Assembly: GCA_964487925.1 (NCBI GenBank)
Contig: CAZASZ010000012.1
Coordinates: forward strand, 1 to 40,206
Direction: 5' to 3'
Length of the DNA: 40,206 nt
Source of the DNA: RI-283 sp964487925
Lineage (GTDB): Bacteria > Pseudomonadota > Gammaproteobacteria > SZUA-140
A model generated the notes under the pieces. That model saw nothing but the letters and a program-made list of their open reading frames with translations, searched no databases and was not told the DNA's origin. Positions 8,396-14,795 of this stretch are shown in pieces. The stretch's first letter is position 1, and every line of letters begins with the position of its first letter. The position numbers and the translations under genes were made by a program.

Positions 8396-9244
8396 TCAGG
8401 CCATCTCCGGAACTGCTGCGACAGTGCTGGTCCCGGCCATATAAGGGTCGGGAAGGTTGAGGGCCTCGACTAGCCGACGTAATTCCGAACGGGCTGCTAT
8501 ATGCGAGAGCTGAGTCTTACTCCGCTTCGAGGCCTTGGGTAGGTCGAGCAGGGTGAGACCATCGGGAAACATCTCTCGATAGATCACGCGCTCGCTGAGC
8601 CCCGGAATATAACGAAACATGATGCGTTTTTGAAGGGACTCGAGGGCGCGGTGAACGCGCTGGTTGTTGCGCGAGTCGAGGGTTGCCAAGCGGTTCCTGG
8701 TGACGATCCAGTCGATCGGCTGGCGTTGCGATACCGAACGTAGTTTTCGGCATTCCCACACCATTTCGCTATAGTGACTCAGGCGTTTGATGGTGAGGGT
8801 ACCGCCCTCAACCTCGCCGATCAGATCGAGATCGATAAAGCTGTCGTTTAGCGGCGTAACCAAGGTGTCAGCCAGGGAGTGCGCCAGGATGGAGAGGTAG
8901 GTATTACGTCCGGGGCAGTCAATGACAATGTAGTCGCACAGACCGCTCATGCGAGTGATTTGTTGCTGTAGCGCTGCCTGCTCCTGGGCCTGTCGCACTT
9001 CCCGGCTATCGTCCTCGGAGGGATCGACCACGGCGTATTCGGGGTGCAGAAGGACTTTTTCGTTCAGCTCACAATAATGTTTGCGGTTCTGGAGATAGCG
9101 TCCGCTACTGCGTTGGCGATGATCCAGATCGATGATGCCGACTCGATGCCCCATATGTAAGAGCGAAACGGCCACATGGATCAGCATCGTTGACTTTCCC
9201 GTGCCGCCTTTCTCGTTCCCGAATACGATGGTATGAGCTTTCAT
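8396..9244 (-). CDS. mipZ: MipZ-like ParA-family ATPase
   Basis: A 282-residue P-loop ATPase of the ParA/MinD group. The deviant Walker A motif GNEKGGTGKST starts at residue 9, with signature lysines K12 and K17. DLDHRQRSSGRYLQNR follows at about 39-54, then the Walker B strand YIVIDCPG, then TPLNDSFIDLDLIG, DWIVTRNRLAT and the C-terminal VIYREMFPDGLTLLDL. These segments match Caulobacter MipZ much better than Soj/ParA or MinD. MipZ forms a bipolar gradient through ParB and inhibits FtsZ assembly away from midcell. MipZ is best known from Alphaproteobacteria that lack MinCD. The ATG at 9244 has GGAG about 11 bases upstream. No parB or min gene is in the window, so the division role is inferred. 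Confidence 0.85.
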   Translation of the reverse strand: MKAHTIVFGNEKGGTGKSTMLIHVAVSLLHMGHRVGIIDLDHRQRSSGRYLQNRKHYCELNEKVLLHPEYAVVDPSEDDSREVRQAQEQAALQQQITRMSGLCDYIVIDCPGRNTYLSILAHSLADTLVTPLNDSFIDLDLIGEVEGGTLTIKRLSHYSEMVWECRKLRSVSQRQPIDWIVTRNRLATLDSRNNQRVHRALESLQKRIMFRYIPGLSERVIYREMFPDGLTLLDLPKASKRSKTQLSHIAARSELRRLVEALNLPDPYMAGTSTVAAVPEMA

Positions 9245-9439
9245 ATATTTGCTCGTGCTCCGTTGAATTGTCTGTATCCCGTCAAGTTGTTGATCGCAAG
9301 TGGTGCTATGTCCAGCCAGAGGCGGGTAGTCCTTGCCCCGATTTTTTGCGCCCCCTTATCACGCCCACTTTTTCACGACCGAAGGCCGCGAAGAATCCTA
9401 GCATGATTTTGGTCGCGATGCGCCCTTCCGTGACGTGAG

Positions 9440-9874
9440 TCAGTGGTCTAGGATCAGGGCGGCGGCAACCGGTCGCTGGTCGGCCATGAGGATGTTATAG
9501 GTGCGGCAGGCGGCTCCCGTATCCATGACCTCGAAACCGACTCCGGCCTGGGCGACATGGGCTCGGAGTGCTTGGTCGGGCCAGATCAATCTGGCCCCTG
9601 TGCCGAGCAGGATGACCTCCAGTTTTTCACTCAGTAGGGGGGCTAGATCCTCGGGGGTCAGGTCGGCGGCGGTGCTTGGCTGCCAGTCTCGGATCAATCG
9701 GTCCGGCAAGATGATCACGCTTGTTTGAATGGCCTCATGGCGGCGGGCCGGTTGGACACCATGCAGAGGAACGACATTTTCGGCCTTAGTGACCGGGAGT
9801 GTGATGACGACCTCTCCCGGGCGATAGGACGATATCAAGTATCGGCTGTGATCCTGGTCCAAGCTGACTTGCAT
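9440..9874 (-). CDS. Mth938-like domain protein (DUF498)
   Basis: A 144-residue small cytosolic protein of the Mth938/Xcc1710 family, which also includes the mitochondrial complex I assembly factor NDUFAF3. The family features are a central LEVILLGTGARLIWP strand-turn-strand, a GVGFEVMDTGAACRTYNIL segment with the conserved TGAACRTYN motif, and a closing VAAALIL strand. The bacterial function is unknown. It lies upstream of and in the same direction as the MipZ-like gene, with 195 bases between them, and is divergent from yceI. In that 195-base spacer I see no gene or clear regulatory signal. The start ATG at 9874 has no strong ribosome binding site. Confidence 0.85.
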   Translation of the reverse strand: MQVSLDQDHSRYLISSYRPGEVVITLPVTKAENVVPLHGVQPARRHEAIQTSVIILPDRLIRDWQPSTAADLTPEDLAPLLSEKLEVILLGTGARLIWPDQALRAHVAQAGVGFEVMDTGAACRTYNILMADQRPVAAALILDH

Positions 9875-9956
9875 GTGCCTAACTGTAACATTCCTCGTAT
9901 ACCGTTTTCGAATGTATTTTGAGTTAGACCTGGACGTCCCTGGAGGCGCCCTGTTA

Positions 9957-9977
9957 ATCTGACCGTTCCGGTCTGAT
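9957..9977. promoter_or_regulatory. Operator-like inverted repeat before yceI
   Basis: The sequence ATCtGACCG-ttc-CGGTCtGAT is an inverted repeat with a three-base centre and one symmetric mismatch. It lies in the 145-base space between two divergent genes, about 43 bases before the yceI start. Its size and symmetry suit binding by a dimeric regulator, or it may be a small RNA hairpin. No binding protein is evident. Confidence 0.35.
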
Positions 9978-10019
9978 ATTGCCAGTTACTTCAGGTCATT
10001 GATTATCAGAGAGGTGGGT

Positions 10020-10601
10020 ATGTTCAAGATATTGCCGTTCTCAATCTGTTTCCTTTTGTTCGCCAGTGATGCGTTCGCAGGCTGGGGTCTGGACGCCAAG
10101 TCATCCGCGGTGACCTTTGTCTCGATCAAAAAATCATCCGTGGCCGAGGTGCATCATTTTGAGCGCCTGAGGGGCGCGATTGACGATCACGGGCAGGTTC
10201 GCATTGAGATCGCGCTTGCCAGCGTGGAGACCAATATCCCACTCCGCAACAGTCGCATGAAGGAATTGCTCTTTGATGCGGCGGCGTTTCCAAAGGCCAT
10301 TATTTCCGCCAAGGTGGATCCTCGGCAGTTGACGGGGCTGAAGGTGGGGCAGCGAGTTGTTTTTTCAACTGTTCTCACGCTGGAACTACATGGCAAGCGT
10401 CGTGATCTATCGAGCGATGTGTTCCTGGTCAAGCTCGCCGACGGCTCATTGATGGCGTCATCGGCGAACCCGATAATCGTCAGCGCAGGAGATTTTGGCC
10501 TAGTCGACGGGATCGAGCGGTTGCGCGACGTCGCCAAGTTGCCGCGGATCGCGACCGCCGTTCCTGTGACATTTCAGCTAACTTTTGCCCCTGTTCAATA
10601 A
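10020..10601 (+). CDS. YceI family periplasmic protein
   Basis: A 193-residue YceI-family lipocalin-like protein. A clear signal peptide MFKILPFSICFLLFASDAFA ends in an AFA cleavage site before GWGLD. The mature part shows the family pattern: SAVTFVSIKKSSVAEVHHFE, then VRIEIALASVETNIPLRNSRMKE, then FDAAAFPKA, and a final paired strand set with VPVTFQLTF. YceI proteins bind isoprenoid-type amphiphiles in the periplasm; the ligand here cannot be told. ATG 10020 was chosen over the ATG at 9999 because it follows GAGAGG with proper spacing and starts the signal peptide directly. It stands alone between the divergent Mth938-like gene and rnpB. Confidence 0.9.
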   Translation: MFKILPFSICFLLFASDAFAGWGLDAKSSAVTFVSIKKSSVAEVHHFERLRGAIDDHGQVRIEIALASVETNIPLRNSRMKELLFDAAAFPKAIISAKVDPRQLTGLKVGQRVVFSTVLTLELHGKRRDLSSDVFLVKLADGSLMASSANPIIVSAGDFGLVDGIERLRDVAKLPRIATAVPVTFQLTFAPVQ

Positions 10602-10625
10602 TACGTCGGGCACGGGGCGCTTCAC

Positions 10626-10647
10626 CCGCCGGCAACTAATTCGGCGG
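10626..10647 (+). terminator. GC-rich hairpin after yceI
   Basis: CCGCCG (10626-10631) pairs with CGGCGG (10642-10647) around a ten-base loop, 25 bases after the yceI stop. It ends just before the proposed rnpB -35 box and has no clear T-tract, so it may be a weak terminator or a boundary between the units. Confidence 0.35.
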
Positions 10648-10648
10648 C

Positions 10649-10677
10649 TTGCCTGGTGGGTGGACATAGCGTAACGT
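10649..10677 (+). promoter_or_regulatory. Putative rnpB promoter
   Basis: TTGCCT (10649-10654) and TAACGT (10672-10677) are separated by exactly 17 bases. Transcription starting about seven bases further on falls at 10685, the 5' end of the RNase P RNA deduced independently from its terminal helix. The boxes match consensus at 4/6 and 3/6, so the position is the stronger support. Confidence 0.45.
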
Positions 10678-10684
10678 GGTTGCC

Positions 10685-11021
10685 AGAGTCGGTTGGACAG
10701 TCGCTGTGCGTTTTCGCATGGAGGAAAGTCCGGGCTCCAAAGGGCAGGGTGCCAGGTAACGCCTGGGCGGCGCGAGCCGACGGCAAGTGCAACAGAAAAT
10801 ATACCGCCACTTCGGTGGTAAGGGTGAAATGGTGCGGTAAGAGCGCACCGCGCTGGTGGTAACATCAGTGGCAGTGTAAACCCCACCCGGAGCAAGACCA
10901 AATAGGGGGACAATGTGTGGCCCGCGCAGTCCCCGGGTAGGTCGCTATGAGGTGTGCGGCGACGTACGCCCAAGATGAATGACTGTTCTCGACAGAACCC
11001 GGCTTACAGACCGACTCTCCT
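10685..11021 (+). ncRNA. rnpB: RNase P RNA, bacterial type A
   Basis: The catalytic RNA of RNase P, which trims the 5' leaders of tRNAs. It carries the universal blocks GAGGAAAGTCCGGGCTCC near 10731, AGGGCAGGGTGCCAGGTAAC near 10741, GTAAGGGTGAAA near 10819, GGTGCGGTAAGAGCGCACCG near 10832, AAACCCCACCCGGAGCAAGA near 10878 and GACAGAACCCGGCTTA near 10991. Ends were set from helix P1: AGAGTCGGT at 10685-10693 pairs with ACCGACTCT at 11010-11018. The length of about 337 nucleotides is shorter than the 377 of E. coli, mainly in peripheral helices. Reading frames across it are not genes. Confidence 0.97.
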
Positions 11022-11034
11022 TAATTTCCCGTTC

Positions 11035-11080
11035 GACGGGGCCGCACGCCGCTTCTTTAGACGCTAGGCCCCGTCCCTTT
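11035..11080 (+). terminator. Possible rnpB terminator
   Basis: GACGGGGCC at 11035-11043 is the exact reverse complement of GGCCCCGTC at 11067-11075, with a 23-base loop, followed by CCTTTCC. The strong stem lies 14 bases past the RNase P RNA. The T-run is short and the loop long, so efficiency is uncertain. Confidence 0.45.
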
Positions 11081-11339
11081 CCACCCCCGATTCCGCCAGG
11101 CAGGGCGCTCGCCCGATTGTCTATGGCCCCCCCCTTTTTTTTCGGCTTTATGGGCGACTTCAGTTTCAAGCCATTTCCGCGCAAGAAAGGATGACTGAAA
11201 TAGTTGATGTGCTATTGGAGGTAATGATGCCAATTGCATGAAATAGATTCAGAAATCCTATCTCATGAAGCCCTATTTTGGGACTGTAAGTCATTGTGAA
11301 ACAAGCAAGATTGACCCCGGCAGCAAAGGCAAAATTTGC
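11081..11339. other. Gene-free stretch between rnpB and the mra promoter
   Basis: No convincing gene lies here. It contains a C8T8 homopolymer pair at about 11126-11142 and, further on, AT-richer sequence. A 16-codon frame (11191-11241) with an overlapping GGAGGT is present, but nothing shows it is translated. Confidence 0.6.
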
Positions 11340-11367
11340 TTGACACTCGTGTTCTCGGGTATATAGT
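11340..11367 (+). promoter_or_regulatory. mra promoter of the dcw cluster
   Basis: A perfect -35 box TTGACA (11340-11345) is followed after 16 bases by TATAGT (11362-11367), 5/6 to the -10 consensus. It predicts a start near 11374, just before the MraZ boxes and about 50 bases before mraZ. This is the arrangement of the known mra promoter that drives the first part of the dcw cluster. Confidence 0.75.
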
Positions 11368-11376
11368 GTCGAAAAG

Positions 11377-11401
11377 TGGGAGATTGTGGGGAATAATGGG
11401 T
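11377..11401 (+). promoter_or_regulatory. MraZ operator: three TGGG boxes
   Basis: TGGGA (11377), TGGGG (11387) and TGGGT (11397) recur at an exact ten-base step, one helical turn, directly downstream of the mra promoter. MraZ is known to bind such TGGGN repeats with five-base spacers and repress its own operon. A fourth TGGGT at 11413 is out of register and may not count. Confidence 0.85.
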
Positions 11402-11424
11402 TTTCGCCGGGCTGGGTCATAAGA

Positions 11425-11880
11425 ATGCTGTTTCGCGGGGTCAGTTACATCAATCTGGATGCCAAGGGGCGCCTTGGCATCCCTGCGCGTTATCGCCCGC
11501 AACTTGATGAGAGTTGCGGTGGCCAGCTCGTGATAACAGTCGACACCGATCGTTGCCTATTGATCTATCCTCAAGGTGAATGGGAGTTGATAGAGCGCCG
11601 GTTGGTAGCGCTTCCCAATCTTAACCGACAGGCACGGCGCCTGCAGCGTCTGTTGATTGGTCATGCCACCGAGTGTGCGCTCGACGGCAATGGCCGCATT
11701 TTGTTACCACCGCCGCTCCGGGAGTTCGCCGGTATTGATCGGCGAACAGTCATGATTGGTCAGGGCAACAAGTTTGAGTTGTGGGATGAACAAACCTGGA
11801 ACGAATGTTGTGAGTCTTGGTTGGCAGAGGCAACGGACGGCGAGGGCCTCTCTTCGGAGCTGGATACCTTGTCACTCTGA
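11425..11880 (+). CDS. mraZ: Transcriptional regulator MraZ
   Basis: A 151-residue protein with two SpoVT/AbrB-like halves. The first begins FRGVSYINLDAKGRLGIPARYRP, the second has ECALDGNGRILLPPPLREFAG; both hold the family's DxxGR...P signature. MraZ forms a ring-shaped oligomer that binds the TGGG boxes in front of its own gene and represses the dcw cluster. The ATG at 11425 places the family motif at residue 3. Upstream in-frame starts lie inside the operator and were rejected. No strong ribosome binding site precedes it. The stop is four bases before rsmH. Confidence 0.95.
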   Translation: MLFRGVSYINLDAKGRLGIPARYRPQLDESCGGQLVITVDTDRCLLIYPQGEWELIERRLVALPNLNRQARRLQRLLIGHATECALDGNGRILLPPPLREFAGIDRRTVMIGQGNKFELWDEQTWNECCESWLAEATDGEGLSSELDTLSL

Positions 11881-11884
11881 CGTG

Positions 11885-12823
11885 ATGGGCTTCGATGAAG
11901 TAAGGCACGCCCCGGTCATGCTAGACGAGGTGCTATCCGCGTTGACGGTGTCCTCTGGCGATGTCTGTGCAGACCTGACCTTTGGTCGCGGTGGACATAG
12001 TCGTGCCATGTTGGCTCGACTTGGCGATGCGGGTCGGCTCATCGTTATCGATCGTGATCCCGAAGCCATTGCGGAGGCCAAGGCCCTTGCTGCTGCCGAT
12101 TCCCGCGTTCATGTTGCCGATACGCCCTTCTCCCGGGTCAAGGATGTCCTTGCCGGAGTTGAAGGCGTGGAGCAGCTTGATGTCGCGCTCCTGGATCTCG
12201 GGGTTTCGTCGCCGCAGCTCGACGACGCCCATCGTGGATTCAGCTTCCGTACCGACGGTCCACTCGATATGCGCATGGATCCTCGCAGCGGTCCGTCTGC
12301 GTCGGAGTGGTTGGCAATGGCGAAAGAGGAGGAGGTCGCACGAGTCCTGTGGACCTTTGGTGAGGAGCGCTACTCCCGCCGGATCGCGCGTGCCATCGTC
12401 GCCGCCAGGCAGCAGCAGATGATTGCTACCACTGCGCAACTCTCCGATATTGTGCGCAAGGCCATCCCGCGCTGGGAGCGCTCGAAGGATCCCGCCACGC
12501 GCAGCTTCCAAGCCATCCGGATCTTTATCAATCGCGAACTCGAGGAGGTCGAGGCCTGCCTGTCCGACGTGGTGTCTCTGTTGGCCCCCTGCGGGCGTTT
12601 TGCCGTGATCAGCTTTCATTCGCTCGAGGACCGCATCGTCAAACGATTCTTTCGCCGCCTTACTCACGGCGAGGCGCCACCGCCGGGTCTTCCATTGCTC
12701 CCTACGGAGTGGAGTCCCGTCGTTAGGCTTGTGGGTCGCGCCCAGCGGGCGAGTACGGCCGAGTGTTCGATGAATCCGCGAGCACGTAGCGCCGTCCTTC
12801 GCGTCGTGGAACGGTTGCCATGA
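11885..12823 (+). CDS. rsmH: 16S rRNA (cytosine1402-N4)-methyltransferase RsmH
   Basis: RsmH (MraW) uses S-adenosylmethionine to methylate N4 of C1402 in 16S rRNA at the ribosomal P site. Of its 312 residues, HAPVMLDEVL opens the protein. LTFGRGGHSRAMLARLG is the AdoMet-binding motif I, LDLGVSSPQLDDAHRGFSFR follows, then the FQAIRIFINRELEE segment and the FHSLEDRIVKRFF motif near the end. The ATG at 11885 gives the expected N-terminus and lies four bases after mraZ. It overlaps ftsL by ATGA, suggesting coupled translation. Confidence 0.97.
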   Translation: MGFDEVRHAPVMLDEVLSALTVSSGDVCADLTFGRGGHSRAMLARLGDAGRLIVIDRDPEAIAEAKALAAADSRVHVADTPFSRVKDVLAGVEGVEQLDVALLDLGVSSPQLDDAHRGFSFRTDGPLDMRMDPRSGPSASEWLAMAKEEEVARVLWTFGEERYSRRIARAIVAARQQQMIATTAQLSDIVRKAIPRWERSKDPATRSFQAIRIFINRELEEVEACLSDVVSLLAPCGRFAVISFHSLEDRIVKRFFRRLTHGEAPPPGLPLLPTEWSPVVRLVGRAQRASTAECSMNPRARSAVLRVVERLP

Positions 12824-13092
12824 CAGCCCGCCATCAAGGAAGTGTGGTTGTGATAGCCCTGGTGCTCATGGTCTCCGCCATGGCCGTGGTCTATGCAAAG
12901 CATCGCTCGCGGGGTCTATTCATCGAGTTGCAGGGTCTGCAGCGTGATCGGGACCGGATGGAGGTTGAGTGGGGCCGTCTGCAGCTGGAGCTTGCGACGC
13001 TAGCGAATCCCGGCTATGTGGAGCGTATTGCGCGAGAAAAGCGTAACATGCGCGTGCCTGATCCCGATGAGGTAAGGATCCTGTGGAAATGA
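12820..13092 (+). CDS. ftsL: Cell division protein FtsL
   Basis: A 90-residue bitopic membrane protein. The short cytoplasmic end is followed by a membrane segment at about 8-26 (VVVIALVLMVSAMAVVYAKH), then a periplasmic coiled coil with LQGLQRDRDRMEVEWGRLQL. FtsL joins FtsB and FtsQ to activate the septal synthase FtsW-FtsI. It is shorter than E. coli FtsL (121 residues), mainly at the cytoplasmic end. It overlaps rsmH and ftsI by four bases each, and its identity rests mainly on position, size and topology. Confidence 0.93.
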   Translation: MTARHQGSVVVIALVLMVSAMAVVYAKHRSRGLFIELQGLQRDRDRMEVEWGRLQLELATLANPGYVERIAREKRNMRVPDPDEVRILWK

Positions 13093-14795
13093 AGCAGAAG
13101 ATCCCGCCATCGCATCCCTTTCGGCTAGGTGTCGTCATGTCCGTGATGGCGGCGTGCGCCGGCGCCCTGGTTTGGCGCGCCGCCGATCTGCAGGTGCTGG
13201 ATCGTGGATTCCTTCAGCGTCAGGGTGACGCCCGCTATCTGCGCGATATCAAGGTGCCCGCTCATCGCGGGATGATTCTCGATCGCAATGGCGAGCCCCT
13301 GGCCGTCAGTACGCCGGTCGTGGCCGTGTGGGCGAACCCTAAGGAGATGTTGGCGTCGCGTAAAGGATGGTCCGACCTGGGGCATTTGCTGAGTGAATCG
13401 TCGAGCGCACTTGAGGATCGCCTCAATCGTTACGCCCAACGTGAGTTTGTCTATCTGAAGCGTAGCGTCCCGCCCGATATTGCGGGTCAGGTAGCGGCCT
13501 TGGCGATCCCCGGCGTCTATTTGCAGCGTGAATATCATCGTTATTATCCGACCGGCGAGGTATCCTCGCATATCGTTGGTTTTACGAATATCGATGACCA
13601 CGGACAGGAGGGCATTGAGCTTTCCTATGACGCCGCATTGCGAGGCCAAGTGGGTCTGCGAAGGGTTCTTAAGGACCGTATCGGACGAGTCGTCGAGGAA
13701 GTCGAGAGTATCCGGGAGCCTGAGCCTGGGCAGGATATGCGGCTCTCTATCGATAGACGAATTCAGTACCTAGCCTATCGGGAGCTCAAAACGGCGGTAC
13801 GTTTGCGCCACGCTCGCGCGGGCTCCGCGGTCGTGTTGGATGCCCGTACCGGCGAGGTCCTGGCGATGGTCAATCAGCCGTCTTTTAACCCCAATGACCG
13901 CGGCAGCCTACGTAGCGACCTGTTTCGGAACCGCGCCGTTACCGACACCTTCGAGCCCGGCTCAACGATGAAGCCGTTTACCGTCGCCGCAGCACTCGAA
14001 TCGGGTGAATACTTCCCCTCGACCCAAGTCGATACAAGGCCAGGATATTTCAGAGTCAAGGGCCTCCTGATTCGCGATGCTCACAATTACGGCCAGATCG
14101 ACATATCGACGATCATCGAGAAGTCGAGCAATGTCGGCATCAGCAAAGTCGCGCTGTCCCTGCCTCAGGAAACACTTTGGCGGATGTACGATCAGGTCGG
14201 CTTCGGTGTGTCTTCTCAGTGTAGCCTGCCTGGCGAGGTGAGCGGACAGCTGCCGTTCTTCAGTGACTGGCATGAAAGCGAACGCGCGACCATCTCTTTC
14301 GGGTATGGGCTGTCCATGACCGCTATCCAGCTCGCCCGAGCCTATGGGATCTTTGCCGATCATGGGCGGATCCGGCCCGTTTCACTGTTCCCCATCGACT
14401 CTCAGGCTCCGTTCGAGCGGGTCACCTCGCCCCGAACCGCCCGCGAAGTGCTCGGTATGATGGAGTCTGTGGTTTCCGTGAATGGGACCGCACGCCGCGC
14501 CAAGGTTCATGGCTATCGGGTCGCGGGCAAGACCGGAACCGTGCGTAAGATCGTAGATGGCGAGTACTCCGACGAGCACTATCTGTCTCTATTTGCCGGT
14601 GTGGCACCGGTCAGTGACCCACGTTTGGTCATGGTGATCGTCGTCGATGAGCCCAGTGTGGGCGGCTTTTATGGCGGCCAGGTCGCCGCACCCGTGTTTT
14701 CGCGAGTCATGTCCGGGGCGCTTTGGATGATGGGTATCCCGCCGGACAACTTAGCTGAGCATAGCCAGGCCAAGACGCCTGGTGTGGGAGTATGA
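13089..14795 (+). CDS. ftsI: Septal transpeptidase FtsI (PBP3)
   Basis: The class B penicillin-binding protein that cross-links septal peptidoglycan with FtsW. A membrane anchor lies at about 14-35. A pedestal domain contains HRGMILDRNGEPLAVSTP. The transpeptidase domain has the active-site STMK with Ser292 and Lys295, the SSN motif at 346-348 and KTGT at 481-484. The 568 residues compare with 588 in E. coli. The ATG at 13089 overlaps the ftsL stop (ATGA); an in-frame GTG at 13083 is possible but less likely. All catalytic motifs are intact. Confidence 0.97.
   Translation: MKQKIPPSHPFRLGVVMSVMAACAGALVWRAADLQVLDRGFLQRQGDARYLRDIKVPAHRGMILDRNGEPLAVSTPVVAVWANPKEMLASRKGWSDLGHLLSESSSALEDRLNRYAQREFVYLKRSVPPDIAGQVAALAIPGVYLQREYHRYYPTGEVSSHIVGFTNIDDHGQEGIELSYDAALRGQVGLRRVLKDRIGRVVEEVESIREPEPGQDMRLSIDRRIQYLAYRELKTAVRLRHARAGSAVVLDARTGEVLAMVNQPSFNPNDRGSLRSDLFRNRAVTDTFEPGSTMKPFTVAAALESGEYFPSTQVDTRPGYFRVKGLLIRDAHNYGQIDISTIIEKSSNVGISKVALSLPQETLWRMYDQVGFGVSSQCSLPGEVSGQLPFFSDWHESERATISFGYGLSMTAIQLARAYGIFADHGRIRPVSLFPIDSQAPFERVTSPRTAREVLGMMESVVSVNGTARRAKVHGYRVAGKTGTVRKIVDGEYSDEHYLSLFAGVAPVSDPRLVMVIVVDEPSVGGFYGGQVAAPVFSRVMSGALWMMGIPPDNLAEHSQAKTPGVGV

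Noticed and set aside
10578..11184. Several short open frames on both strands over rnpB
   Set aside because: The region is RNase P RNA with all its conserved blocks, so these frames are not coding.
11386..11424. Upstream start for mraZ at GTG 11386
   Set aside because: It lies within the MraZ boxes and adds 13 residues not found in the family.
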